A stretch of DNA of 64,000 bases from Lysobacter sp. KIS68-7 (GTDB lineage Bacteria; Pseudomonadota; Gammaproteobacteria; Xanthomonadales; Xanthomonadaceae): contig NZ_CP089925.1 in assembly GCF_021284745.1 (NCBI RefSeq), positions 1,487,001-1,551,000 on the forward strand. Reading direction: 5' to 3'. Positions 33,840-42,649 of this stretch are shown here, piece by piece (within the stretch, counting starts at the first letter, position 1; each line of letters starts with the position of its first letter). Position numbers and translations under genes: made by a program. The notes under the pieces are model-generated. The model had not been told where the DNA came from, searched no databases, and was given only the letters and a program-made list of their open reading frames with translations.

Positions 33840-34508
33840 ATGAACATGATGAATGCCGTGGCCCTCGTGCCACCCCCCGTCGCGACGAGTCCCGCCGTCG
33901 TGCACGTCGTCGATGCCGATGCAGCGGTGCGCGAATCGCTGCGCCTCGTGCTCGAGATCGCGGGACATCCCGTGCGCTGCCACGCATCGGCCGCCGACTT
34001 CCTGCTGGCCTGGCCCATCGACGTGCCGGCCTGCGTGCTGCTCGACGTGCGCATGCCCGGCCCGTCGGGCATGGACCTGCAGCTCGCCCTCGCGCAGCGC
34101 AACGATGCACCGCCCGTCGTGCTCATGAGCGGGCCGGACGATATCCCGATGAGCGTGCTCGCGATCCGGCGCGGCGCCGTCGATCTCCTCGCCAAGCCCG
34201 TCGAGCGCGATCCGTTGCTTGCCGCGGTCGGCAGCGCGATCCAGCGCAGCCACGCGCAGCAGGCCGTGCGCCATCGTCGTCGCGCGGTGCGCGAGCGGTT
34301 CGCATTGCTGACCACCCGCGAGCGCACCGTGTTTGAACAGGTGGCCGCGGGCCGCCTCAACAAGCAGATCGCCGCGACGCTCTGCATGTGCGAGCGCACG
34401 GTCAAGGCGCATCGCGCCAACGTGATGCACAAGATGCAGGCGCACTCGGTGGCCGAACTGGTGCGCATCGCGATCCAGTTGGAAGCCGACGCCGAAGTCG
34501 CGAACTAA
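33840..34508 (+). CDS. FixJ-type response regulator
   Basis: The 222-residue protein has a receiver (about 18-135) with VVHVVDADAAVRESLRLVL, the phosphoacceptor Asp in VLLDVRMPG and Lys in LLAKPV. A LuxR-type helix-turn-helix follows (about 155-215: LTTRERTVFEQVAAGRLNKQ, CMCERTVKAHRANVMHKM). This is the FixJ/TodT branch, normally paired with a soluble or PAS-containing kinase that is not adjacent here. A second Met lies at 33846. It diverges from the REC-HPt gene. Confidence 0.9.
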   Translation: MNMMNAVALVPPPVATSPAVVHVVDADAAVRESLRLVLEIAGHPVRCHASAADFLLAWPIDVPACVLLDVRMPGPSGMDLQLALAQRNDAPPVVLMSGPDDIPMSVLAIRRGAVDLLAKPVERDPLLAAVGSAIQRSHAQQAVRHRRRAVRERFALLTTRERTVFEQVAAGRLNKQIAATLCMCERTVKAHRANVMHKMQAHSVAELVRIAIQLEADAEVAN

Positions 34509-34537
34509 GAAATCGCGAACGCACGACGCGCGATTTC
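34509..34537 (+). terminator. Hairpin after the FixJ-type regulator
   Basis: A 9-bp inverted repeat, GAAATCGCG (34509-34517) and CGCGATTTC (34529-34537), begins directly after the stop. The right arm ends in only three Ts and is followed by CCAAAG, so it is a weak terminator at best. Confidence 0.4.
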
Positions 34538-34644
34538 CCAAAGTGGATGTGGCGCGATGCCGACGTTGTCGATTGAGTGCACCGAAGTTGCGTGGCTAAC
34601 CTTCCCGTTGTGCGCGATCCGCGCGCGATGCCACGGGGCAGGCC

Positions 34645-35256
34645 ATGCACCGACTCGTCGTCGCCGACGACCATCCCATCGTGTCACTCGCCTTGCGTCG
34701 GGCGATGCCGGCGCGCAACCATCGCATCGTCGCGGTGTGCCACGACGGCCACGCGGCGCTGGAAGCGGTTCGCCGGTTCCGGCCGAACCTGCTGGTCCTC
34801 GACCTCCATCTTCCGGGACTCGACGGCATCGCGGTGCTGCGCCAGCTGCGCGCCGAACGCTTCCCCGTCAATGTGCTCGTGCTCTCGTGCGAGGACGATG
34901 CCTACGGCGCGGCGCGCGCCCTGCGGGCCGGCGCCGACGGCTATGCCTGCAAGCGCAGTTCGCTCGCCGACCTGCGCCTGGCCATCGCCACGGTGGCGCA
35001 GGGACGTCGTTTCTTCCGCACGGCGCTGCCGCCCGCGGGCGTCGTCGTCGACGATGATGCGTTGCTCGGCAGCCTCACCGAGCGCGAGTTCGAGATGCTC
35101 AAGGGGCTCGCCGCCGGAAGCACCAACCTGGAGATCGGCGCCGCGCTCGCGCTGTCGCCGAAGGTGGTCAGCGCCTATCGCCGGAAGCTGATGCGCAAGC
35201 TTGGCGTGACGAACCTGCGGGACCTGATCGAGTTCGCCCGCGCCAACGGGATCTGA
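34645..35256 (+). CDS. LuxR-type response regulator, BvgA/EvgA-like
   Basis: The 203-residue protein has a receiver with VVADDHP, the phosphoacceptor Asp in LLVLDLHLPGLDG and Lys in YACKRSS, and a helix-turn-helix (about 145-203). The end SPKVVSAYRRKLMRKLGVTNLRDLIEFA closely follows the pattern of EvgA/BvgA. In those systems the partner is a hybrid kinase with REC and HPt domains, and one is encoded tail-to-tail 12 bp away, so the two probably pair. Confidence 0.9.
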   Translation: MHRLVVADDHPIVSLALRRAMPARNHRIVAVCHDGHAALEAVRRFRPNLLVLDLHLPGLDGIAVLRQLRAERFPVNVLVLSCEDDAYGAARALRAGADGYACKRSSLADLRLAIATVAQGRRFFRTALPPAGVVVDDDALLGSLTEREFEMLKGLAAGSTNLEIGAALALSPKVVSAYRRKLMRKLGVTNLRDLIEFARANGI

Positions 35257-35268
35257 GCTGCGCGGTCG

Positions 35269-37062
35269 TCATCCCATCGCGGCGGCGGTCTGGCTTGCGC
35301 GCGCCACGCCGGCTTGCAGGAGGTCGCGCGCTGTCGCATGCAATCCTCCCCACGCCTCGCTGCGGCCGACACGCGAGGCCACTTCCAGCGCGACCAGTGC
35401 TTCGGCGGCTTCGCGCTCTTCGAGGTGGCGCGCGACCGAGAGCAGCCGATGCGCATACAGCGCGATGTCGACGGCGGCGTTCGAACCGATGGCGGTCTCG
35501 AGCGACGCGAGGTCGCCCTGCGCCTGTTCGCAGCACGCCCGCAGCAACATGGCCACGCGCGCGGGATCGCCACCGCACGCCTCATGCAGGAAGGGATACG
35601 GCGGTGGCGCTGCAGCCACGGGCAGGAGATCGGCGAGCGCTGCGTCCAGGTCCGGCAACTGCAGCGGCTTGGTGAGGTAGGCATCCATGCCGAGCGCGAG
35701 GCATCGTTCCCGCTCGCCCTGCAGGGCATTCGCCGTCAGCGCGAGCACGGGAAGCCGCGTGCGGCCGTGCGCGGCTTCATGCGCACGCAGGCGCCGGACA
35801 AGGTCGTATCCATCCAGGCGCGGCATGTGGCAATCGGTGATGAGCAGCGCGTAGTCCCCCAGGCGCGCGTCGTCGCGCAGTACGTCCCATGCGGCCTCGC
35901 CATCCTCGGTGCAGTCGCACGACCATCCGAGCTTCGCGAGTTGCGCCTGGATCAGTTCGCGGTTGACCGGATGGTCTTCCGCCAGCAACGCGCGCAGGCC
36001 GCGCGGCGCGCGGAAGGGCAAGGACGCGGGAAGATCGGCCGGCTCCTCGACGGCGGGATGCCAGGTGTCCATCGGCAGGCGCACTTCGAACGTGCTCCCC
36101 ACGCCGGGCGTGCTCCGGCACCCGACCTCGCCGCCCATGAGGGTCACCAGGTCCCTGACGATGCTCAGCCCGAGCCCGGTGCCGCCGAACTTGCGCGTCG
36201 TCGCCGCATCGGCCTGCTGGAAGGGGCGGAACAACCTGTGCAGCGCCTCCGGCGCGATGCCGACGCCCGTGTCGGTGACGCGCATGCAGAACATCCCACC
36301 GTCCTCGAGGCCGACGTGGACGTCGACCTGCCCGTCCTCGGTGAACTTCACCGCGTTGCCCACCAGGTTGGTCAACACCTGTCGCAGCCGCAACGCATCG
36401 CCGGCGATGTACGGCGGCACCGCAGGGTCCACGGTCCAGCACAGTTGGACGCGCCGTCGCTGCGCCAGCGGCATGAGCGTGCCGCACACCGCATCCACGA
36501 GCCGATGCAGCGACACGGCACGCCGTTCGAGTTCGAGCTTGCCGGCGTCGATCTTCGAAAAGTCGAGCAGGTCGTCCATCAATCGCAGCGTGACGAGCGA
36601 TGCGTCGCGACTGCGCGCGAGCAGGCGGCGCTGCCCGGCATCCAGCGGCGTGTCGGCCAGCAGGTCGATCATGCCCAGCACGGCATTCATCGGCGTGCGG
36701 ATCTCGTGGCTCATCGCCGCGAGGAACCGGCTCTCCGCATCGCGCGCCACGCATGCTTCCTCCGCCCGGATGCGCGCCTCCGCGCGCGAGCGCTGCAGGG
36801 CGCGCCGGCGCCGCAGGTCGATGACGGAGAAAAGCACGAGGCAGGCCATGCCGATCGAGGTCCAAAGCCGCTCGTGCCAGTGCTGGGAGGTGAACCACAG
36901 GGCCACCGCCATGCAGCACAGCATCAGGAGGGAGGGCAGTCCGGAATCGAGCTGCCGGCGCAGCGTGTCGCGAAAGGTGGGCATGCGCGTGAGCATTGCA
37001 TCGCCGCCCCGCGCCAACGCGCGGAAACGCCGCTGCCCGATGGGGAAAATGTCCACGCCCAC
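35269..37062 (-). CDS. Hybrid sensor kinase HK-REC-HPt, BvgS/EvgS-like core
   Basis: Up to 597 residues. Two membrane helices (about 43-60 and 68-84) are split by a short loop, so no periplasmic sensor domain exists. Numbered from 37062, the phosphorylated His is His119 ([15 protein letters not shown]). The ATPase domain has [19 protein letters not shown] and [11 protein letters not shown] complete receiver follows (Asp410 in LITDCHMP, Lys in YLTKPLQ). The C-terminal HPt-like domain keeps His538 ([11 protein letters not shown]) but not the usual KG after it. Possible starts are GTG 37062, ATG 36996 and ATG 36984. Confidence 0.92.
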   Translation of the reverse strand: MGVDIFPIGQRRFRALARGGDAMLTRMPTFRDTLRRQLDSGLPSLLMLCCMAVALWFTSQHWHERLWTSIGMACLVLFSVIDLRRRRALQRSRAEARIRAEEACVARDAESRFLAAMSHEIRTPMNAVLGMIDLLADTPLDAGQRRLLARSRDASLVTLRLMDDLLDFSKIDAGKLELERRAVSLHRLVDAVCGTLMPLAQRRRVQLCWTVDPAVPPYIAGDALRLRQVLTNLVGNAVKFTEDGQVDVHVGLEDGGMFCMRVTDTGVGIAPEALHRLFRPFQQADAATTRKFGGTGLGLSIVRDLVTLMGGEVGCRSTPGVGSTFEVRLPMDTWHPAVEEPADLPASLPFRAPRGLRALLAEDHPVNRELIQAQLAKLGWSCDCTEDGEAAWDVLRDDARLGDYALLITDCHMPRLDGYDLVRRLRAHEAAHGRTRLPVLALTANALQGERERCLALGMDAYLTKPLQLPDLDAALADLLPVAAAPPPYPFLHEACGGDPARVAMLLRACCEQAQGDLASLETAIGSNAAVDIALYAHRLLSVARHLEEREAAEALVALEVASRVGRSEAWGGLHATARDLLQAGVARASQTAAAMG

Positions 37063-37226
37063 CTTCGCTTCGTCTTCACGGCGGCACAGGGCAACCCGGC
37101 GGTATGTTCACCGGCAGGGCGGGGCGGCGCTTCGCCGGGCCCGCCTGCGACGGCCGCGTTGCCCCGAAGGCCAATGGCGCGGACGGTCGCGATCACCAGA
37201 ATCCACCCAAAGCGGGGAGAGGCGCC

Positions 37227-37832
37227 ATGAACACACAAGCGCAAACCAAACGATGTTGGTCCCGATGCCTGGCATTGGCGGCTGCCGTGATGTTGGCAGC
37301 CTGCACCACCACGCCCGACGTGCGGGCCACCTATGACCAGGCCGTCAACTTCGCCCAGTACCGCACCTTCGGTTTCTGGCAGGAGCCCAGCACCGACGGC
37401 GCAGGCTACGAAAGCCTGACCACCCAACGCCTGAAGGCCGCCACGCGGCGCGAAATGGAAGCGCGCGGCTACGCGTATGCAGCGCAGGACGCCGACCTGC
37501 TCGTGAACTTCGGCACCAACGTCGCGCAACGCACGCGCGTGCACTCCTACCCCGGTGGCTATTACGGCTATCCGTGGGGGTGGGGCGGCGGTTGGTACGG
37601 CTACGGTTGTTGCGGCTGGGGCGCGTGGGGCGGTTGGCAGACCTACGTGGACCAGTACGACGAAGGCACGCTCAACATCGACGTCGTCGACGCAAAGCGC
37701 CGGCAACTCGTGTGGGCCGGCACGGCGACCGCACGCATCTCCGACAAGATGCGCGACAACCAGGCGCAGGCCCTCGACGATGCCGTGCGCGAGATCTTCG
37801 TGAAGTATCCCTTCCGCGCCGGCGGCGGCTGA
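37227..37832 (+). CDS. DUF4136 lipoprotein
   Basis: The 201-residue protein has a lipoprotein signal with lipobox LAAC (Cys near residue 27). The DUF4136 pattern follows: VRATYDQAVNFAQYRTFGFW, ATRREMEARGYA, DADLLVNF and YDEGTLNIDVVDAKRRQLVW. A Gly/Tyr/Trp-rich segment (about 110-135) sits in the middle. The family is common in Gram-negative envelopes; its function is unknown. GGGGAGAGG is a strong ribosome-binding site for this ATG. Confidence 0.88.
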   Translation: MNTQAQTKRCWSRCLALAAAVMLAACTTTPDVRATYDQAVNFAQYRTFGFWQEPSTDGAGYESLTTQRLKAATRREMEARGYAYAAQDADLLVNFGTNVAQRTRVHSYPGGYYGYPWGWGGGWYGYGCCGWGAWGGWQTYVDQYDEGTLNIDVVDAKRRQLVWAGTATARISDKMRDNQAQALDDAVREIFVKYPFRAGGG

Positions 37833-37838
37833 TCCGGC

Positions 37839-39023
37839 GTGGCGCGGCGGGACGCAGCGCAGGACGAAGATTTCTCGCTGATCCTCGGCGGGCCGTTGTA
37901 CCAGCTCTATCTGCGCACCCGCATGGCGCAGCCGCCGCTGCGCCTGCTGCGCCGTCGCATGATCGTGCTGGCGGCGCTGTTGTGGCTGCCGATGTTCGCG
38001 CTCGCCGTGTACGAGGGCGTCGCGTGGAGCGGCACGGCGCTGCCCTTCCTCAACGACATTTCGATGTACGCGAGTTTCCTCGTCGCAGTGCCGCTGCTGG
38101 TGCTCGCCGAGCCGACGGTGCATATCGGATTGCGCACGATCGCGCGCAACTTCGTGGACGCCGACCTCGTTCCGGACAACGCGTTGCCCGACTTCCGCGC
38201 GTCCATCAACGGCGTGATCCGCCTTCGCAACAGCGCGTGGATCGAAGTGGCGCTGCTGGCGCTCGTCTTCATCGCGGGTCCATGGATCTGGCGGCAAGCC
38301 AACGCCTCCGTGGCCATCGATGCCTGGTGGATGGCGAACGACGGCTCGGGGCTCAACACCGCCGGGTGGTGGTTCGAACACATCAGCGCGCCGCTGCTCC
38401 AGTTCCTGCTGTTGCGTTGGTACTACCGGATCGGCCTGTGGTGGTACTGGTTGTGGCGCGTGTCGCGCCTGCCGCTGACCTTGCGCGCCACGCATCCGGA
38501 TCGCGCCGGCGGCATCGGCTTCCTGACGACGAGCGTGGCGAGCTTCGTGCTCGTGCTGCTGGCGCAGGGCGCGGTGGTGGCCGGCAAGATCGCCCGCGAA
38601 GTCCTCCGCGGTGCCGCGACGCTGAACGACCACGTGCCGGCGATGGTCGTGATGGGCGCGCTGCTGGTGCTCGCCGTTGTCGGGCCGCTGTTCTTCTTTT
38701 CGCCGAGCATGGTGCAGGCGCGCCGCCTGGAGTTGCAGCGCTTCGGCGCGCTCGCCGCCGACTACGTCATGGTCTTCGAGCGCCGCTGGCTGGCGCGGCG
38801 CAATGCCGACAAGGATCCCGAGCTGCTCGGCTCCGCGGATTTTTCGGGCCTGGCCGACATCGGCGGTTCGATGGGCGCAGTCACCGACATGCGCCCCGTG
38901 CCCCTCGATCGCCGCACCCTGGTGATGCTCGTGATCGCGGTGGCGGCGCCGTTCGCGCCCCTCGTCTTCACCGTGGCGTCGTTCCGCGAGCTCCTGTCGA
39001 AGGTGCTCGGCATGTTGTTGTAA
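37839..39023 (+). CDS. Multi-pass membrane protein of unknown family
   Basis: The 394-residue protein starts with GTG, 6 bp after the DUF4136 gene. About six membrane helices are predicted (near 42-60, 75-92, 145-160, 188-205, 230-252 and 275-298), with a final one at about 365-385. A short Arg-rich cytoplasmic tail precedes the last helix. No catalytic motif or known family was recognised. Spacing suggests co-transcription with the lipoprotein. Confidence 0.7.
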   Translation: MARRDAAQDEDFSLILGGPLYQLYLRTRMAQPPLRLLRRRMIVLAALLWLPMFALAVYEGVAWSGTALPFLNDISMYASFLVAVPLLVLAEPTVHIGLRTIARNFVDADLVPDNALPDFRASINGVIRLRNSAWIEVALLALVFIAGPWIWRQANASVAIDAWWMANDGSGLNTAGWWFEHISAPLLQFLLLRWYYRIGLWWYWLWRVSRLPLTLRATHPDRAGGIGFLTTSVASFVLVLLAQGAVVAGKIAREVLRGAATLNDHVPAMVVMGALLVLAVVGPLFFFSPSMVQARRLELQRFGALAADYVMVFERRWLARRNADKDPELLGSADFSGLADIGGSMGAVTDMRPVPLDRRTLVMLVIAVAAPFAPLVFTVASFRELLSKVLGMLL

Positions 39024-39054
39024 GTCCTTCGTCCTCCACTACGAGTATCGAAAC

Positions 39055-39798
39055 ATGACATTGCGCGTTCGCTTGCTTGCCTTCGCTTCGTTGTTGTCCC
39101 TCGCCGCCACCGCACAGGCCGCGCCGTCATCCGGCGGATGGGACTGGCTGGTCGCTCCCTATGGTTGGGGCGCGAGCGTCGGCACCGACCTGACCACCAA
39201 CATCCCGCCGTCTTCCTCCAGTTCGGACGTGAAGTTCCAGGACCTCGTCGATCATTTCGACGGCGTGGGCGAGATCCATGTCGAAGGGCAGGGCGATGGC
39301 TTCGGATTCTTCGCGGACTTCACCTACCTCGGGCTCGCCGACGAAAGCGAGCAACCGAACTTCCGCGCCACGGCCGACCTCGACACGCGCCTGTTCGAAG
39401 CCGCCGCGGTCTACAGCCCGGGCAACGAGCGCTTCACGGGCGTGGAGACCTTCGCCGGCCTGCGCGTGATCGACGTCGACTTCAACACCACGCTCACGCC
39501 ACGCGACCCGGCCTACCCGCCCGTGATCGTCGACACCGGGGACACCCTGACCGACTTCATGCTCGGCGTGCGTTACACCTTTGCGTTCTCGCACAACTGG
39601 GGCCTGACCCTGCGGGGCGATGGCTCCTGGGGCGACACCGAGGGCACGTGGAATGCCAGCGCGATGGGGCAGTACCACACGCAGCACGGGTCCTGGGCCT
39701 TCGGTTACCGTTATCTCGACGTCGACCTGAAACCAAACGGCAATCGCGTCAGCATCAACATGAGCGGACCGATCATCGGGTACGCATTCCGCTTCTGA
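39055..39798 (+). CDS. Outer-membrane beta-barrel protein
   Basis: The 247-residue protein has a signal peptide (about 1-22, ending AQAA). Alternating beta-strand pattern and a C-terminal aromatic (IIGYAFRF) are typical of outer-membrane barrels recognised by the BAM complex. The size suits an 8-10 strand barrel. A Ser run (about 52-57) lies in the first loop. The function is unknown. It precedes the patatin-barrel gene by 20 bp. Confidence 0.78.
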   Translation: MTLRVRLLAFASLLSLAATAQAAPSSGGWDWLVAPYGWGASVGTDLTTNIPPSSSSSDVKFQDLVDHFDGVGEIHVEGQGDGFGFFADFTYLGLADESEQPNFRATADLDTRLFEAAAVYSPGNERFTGVETFAGLRVIDVDFNTTLTPRDPAYPPVIVDTGDTLTDFMLGVRYTFAFSHNWGLTLRGDGSWGDTEGTWNASAMGQYHTQHGSWAFGYRYLDVDLKPNGNRVSINMSGPIIGYAFRF

Positions 39799-39818
39799 GC
39801 TGAGCGTGGGAGGGGCGC

Positions 39819-42134
39819 ATGGACGGTTCCCGGAACAGGCGTGCAGGACGCCGCTACGGCCTGGCCGCAGCGGCGTCTTGCTGCATGGCGCTCTGGGTCG
39901 CGGGTGCGCACCCCGCCTTCGCACAAGCGACCGCGCCTACGTCGCCGCCGGGCGTGGTCAACATGCCCGTCGGCGAAAACCATTGCGGCACGCGCCAGCC
40001 CGGCGACACCCGCCCGCGCATCGGTCTGGCGCTCGGCGGCGGCGGTGCGCGCGGTGTTGCGCACATCAGCGTACTGCGCGAAATCGAAGCGCTGCACATC
40101 CCGATCGACTGCGTCGCGGGCACGAGCATGGGCTCGCTCGTCGGCGGCCTGTACGCCGCCGGCGTGTCGGTGGACGACATGGAGCAGCTCGTGCGCTCCA
40201 CCGACTGGAAGCAATTGTTCGACGACAAGCTCGCACGCCCCGAGCGTTCGTATCGGCGCAAACAGGACGACCGCGTCGGCCTGGCCACCGTCGGCCTCGG
40301 CATCAGCGGCGGCAAGGTGCGCGTGTCACCCGGCCTGCTGCAGGGCGAGCGCATCCTCGGCATGTTCGAAAAGGAAACGCTCGGCGTGAGCGCGATCGAC
40401 GACTTCAACAAGTTGCCGATTCCCTATCGCGCCGTCGCCACCGACCTCAACACGGGCGAGGCGGTGATCCTCGACCACGGCAGCCTGGCGATGGCGATGC
40501 GCGCGAGCATGTCGCTGCCCGGCGTGTTCCAGCCCGCGCAGCTCCAGGGCCGCGTGCTGCTCGACGGTGGCGTCGCCAACCAGGTGCCGATCGATGTCGT
40601 GCGCGGGATGGGCGCGGACATCGTCATCGCGGTGGATGTGGGCACGCCGCTCGAAAAACTCGACGCCGATGCCAGCATCCTGCAGGTCGTCTCGCAGATC
40701 AGCGGCATGCTCACCGTCGGCAACACCAAGCGCATGTTGGCCACGCTCGGGCCGAACGATGTGCTGATCACGCCGGAGCTCGGTTCGCAGGTCACGACGT
40801 CGGATTTCTCCAAGGCGCCCGAAGCGCTGGAGATCGGCCGCGTGGCGGCGGAAAAGGCGCGTCCGGCATTGGCGCGCTTCGGCGAATCGGCCGCGCTGTA
40901 CGACGCGGCGGTGGCCGCGCGGCCGCAGCCGTCGAAGGAACCGCCGATCATCCACTTCGTCCGCCTGGACAACCAGACCCAGTACGCAGACGACTACATC
41001 CTCGGGCGCCTCGACGTGCCCTTGAACGAACCGCTCGACACCGCGCGCGTCGGCGATCGCGTGTTGAAGGTGTACAGCGTCGGCACGTTCGCGAGCGTCA
41101 CCTACGAGGTCATCGAGGAGCAGGGGCAAACCGGATTGCTCGTGCATGCGCGCGCAAAACCGCACGGCCCGAACTACCTGCAGCTCGGCCTGCTGGTCAG
41201 CGCCGACCTCAACGGCAGTTACACCAGCAGCTTGCGCGGCGCGATCCTCATCTCGCCGCTGTCGCCTTACGGCGCGGAAGCGCGCGTCGGTGTGTCGCTG
41301 GGCAACGAGCCCTCGCTGTGGGGCGAGTATTACCATCCCTTCGACGTGGCCAACCGCTGGCTCGGCTACCTGCGCCTGGGTTACGACAATCCGAACATCA
41401 ACGTCTTCGACGACGACGCGCACCTGACGGCCACCTACGACGTGCGGACCTACGGCCTGACGGCGCGTTTCGGCCGCGAGTACGGCAACTACGGCGCGGC
41501 GGGCATCGGCTACGACTACGCGATGGGGCACGCGGACGTGCAGGTCGGTGATCCTTCGTTGCCGACCTACGATTTCAACACCGGTCGCCTGTTCCTGTTC
41601 GCGGACGTCGATCGCCTCGACAGCCTGTACTTCCCGCGCAACGGTTATGGCGGCACGATCAACTACAAGGTGGCGCGCGAAGCCTTCGGCAGCGACACGG
41701 ACTATTCGCAGTTCGAGGTCGACTTCATCGGCGCCAGGGCGCTCGGCGACACCCCGCATGCCTTCCAGGTCGGCGGGTCGTACCACATCACGCTGGAAGG
41801 CACGCTGCCGGTGCAGGACCGCTACCGCCTGGGCGGGCGCGGGCACCTCGTCGGCTTCCGCCAGAACGAGCTGACGGGGCAGGACTACGCCGTCGTGTTC
41901 CTCGGCTACACCTACCAGCTCGCGGAAGTGTTCGGTCGCTCCGCGCTGGTCGGCGGCACGCTGGAATACGGCAACGCGTGGGAAAACCGCAGCGACATGT
42001 CCTGGAGCGACGGCATCTGGAACGCCAGCATGTACATCGGCTTCGACTCGTGGGTCGGGCCGATGATGTTCGGCTACGGCTGGCGCGAAGGCGGGGACGG
42101 CGTGGTGTTCATCGAGATCGGCAAGACCTTCTGA
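39819..42134 (+). CDS. Patatin-like phospholipase with BamA-type barrel (PlpD-like)
   Basis: The 771-residue protein has a signal peptide (about 1-36, ending AFAQ). A patatin domain (about 65-270) holds the oxyanion loop GLALGGGGARGVAH, the nucleophile Ser in GTSMG and the catalytic Asp in DGG. A POTRA-like region (about 365-450) and a 16-strand barrel (about 460-771) end with the terminal aromatic KTF. This is the type Vd autotransporter layout of PlpD, which places a phospholipase A1 on or outside the outer membrane. Confidence 0.92.
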   Translation: MDGSRNRRAGRRYGLAAAASCCMALWVAGAHPAFAQATAPTSPPGVVNMPVGENHCGTRQPGDTRPRIGLALGGGGARGVAHISVLREIEALHIPIDCVAGTSMGSLVGGLYAAGVSVDDMEQLVRSTDWKQLFDDKLARPERSYRRKQDDRVGLATVGLGISGGKVRVSPGLLQGERILGMFEKETLGVSAIDDFNKLPIPYRAVATDLNTGEAVILDHGSLAMAMRASMSLPGVFQPAQLQGRVLLDGGVANQVPIDVVRGMGADIVIAVDVGTPLEKLDADASILQVVSQISGMLTVGNTKRMLATLGPNDVLITPELGSQVTTSDFSKAPEALEIGRVAAEKARPALARFGESAALYDAAVAARPQPSKEPPIIHFVRLDNQTQYADDYILGRLDVPLNEPLDTARVGDRVLKVYSVGTFASVTYEVIEEQGQTGLLVHARAKPHGPNYLQLGLLVSADLNGSYTSSLRGAILISPLSPYGAEARVGVSLGNEPSLWGEYYHPFDVANRWLGYLRLGYDNPNINVFDDDAHLTATYDVRTYGLTARFGREYGNYGAAGIGYDYAMGHADVQVGDPSLPTYDFNTGRLFLFADVDRLDSLYFPRNGYGGTINYKVAREAFGSDTDYSQFEVDFIGARALGDTPHAFQVGGSYHITLEGTLPVQDRYRLGGRGHLVGFRQNELTGQDYAVVFLGYTYQLAEVFGRSALVGGTLEYGNAWENRSDMSWSDGIWNASMYIGFDSWVGPMMFGYGWREGGDGVVFIEIGKTF

Positions 42135-42151
42135 TCGGCGATACTGCGGCG

Positions 42152-42649
42152 ATGACGACGCTCTCGCTCATCGCCGCACTCGACCGCCGCAACGCCATCG
42201 GCAAGGGCAACGCCCTGCCTTGGCACCTGCCCGCCGACCTGAAGCGCTTCAAGGCGCTCACGCTGGGCAAGCCCGTGCTGATGGGACGCAAGACAGCCGA
42301 ATCCATCGGCCGCGCGCTGCCGGGCCGGCGTAACCTGGTGCTGACGCGCAGCGGGAAGGTGCCGTTCGAAGGGATGGACGCGGTGGGATCGATCGACGAT
42401 GCGCTCGCGTTCGCGCAGGAGGCCGGCGAGCTGTGCGTGATCGGCGGTGGCGAGGTGTACGCGTTGTGCCTGCCGCGCGCCACGCACCTGCACCTCACGC
42501 ACGTGGACACGATCGTCGACGGGGCCGATGCGTTCTTCCCGGCATTCGATGCGGCGCGGTGGCGCGTCGTGGCGCGCGAAGCGCACGCGCCGGACGCGAA
42601 GCATGCGTTCGCGTTCGAGTTCGTGGATTACGCGCTCACGAGTCCGTAG
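42152..42649 (+). CDS. folA: Dihydrofolate reductase
   Basis: The 165-residue enzyme reduces dihydrofolate to tetrahydrofolate with NADPH and is the target of trimethoprim. LIAALDRRNAIGKGNALPWHLPADLKRF carries the catalytic acid Asp29 (Asp27 in E. coli). GRKTAESIG binds NADPH and VIGGGEVYALCLP is the conserved C-terminal loop. The ATG lies 17 bp after the patatin-barrel gene. Its 3' end overlaps the convergent apaH gene by 14 bp; folA and apaH are neighbours in E. coli too. Confidence 0.95.
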   Translation: MTTLSLIAALDRRNAIGKGNALPWHLPADLKRFKALTLGKPVLMGRKTAESIGRALPGRRNLVLTRSGKVPFEGMDAVGSIDDALAFAQEAGELCVIGGGEVYALCLPRATHLHLTHVDTIVDGADAFFPAFDAARWRVVAREAHAPDAKHAFAFEFVDYALTSP

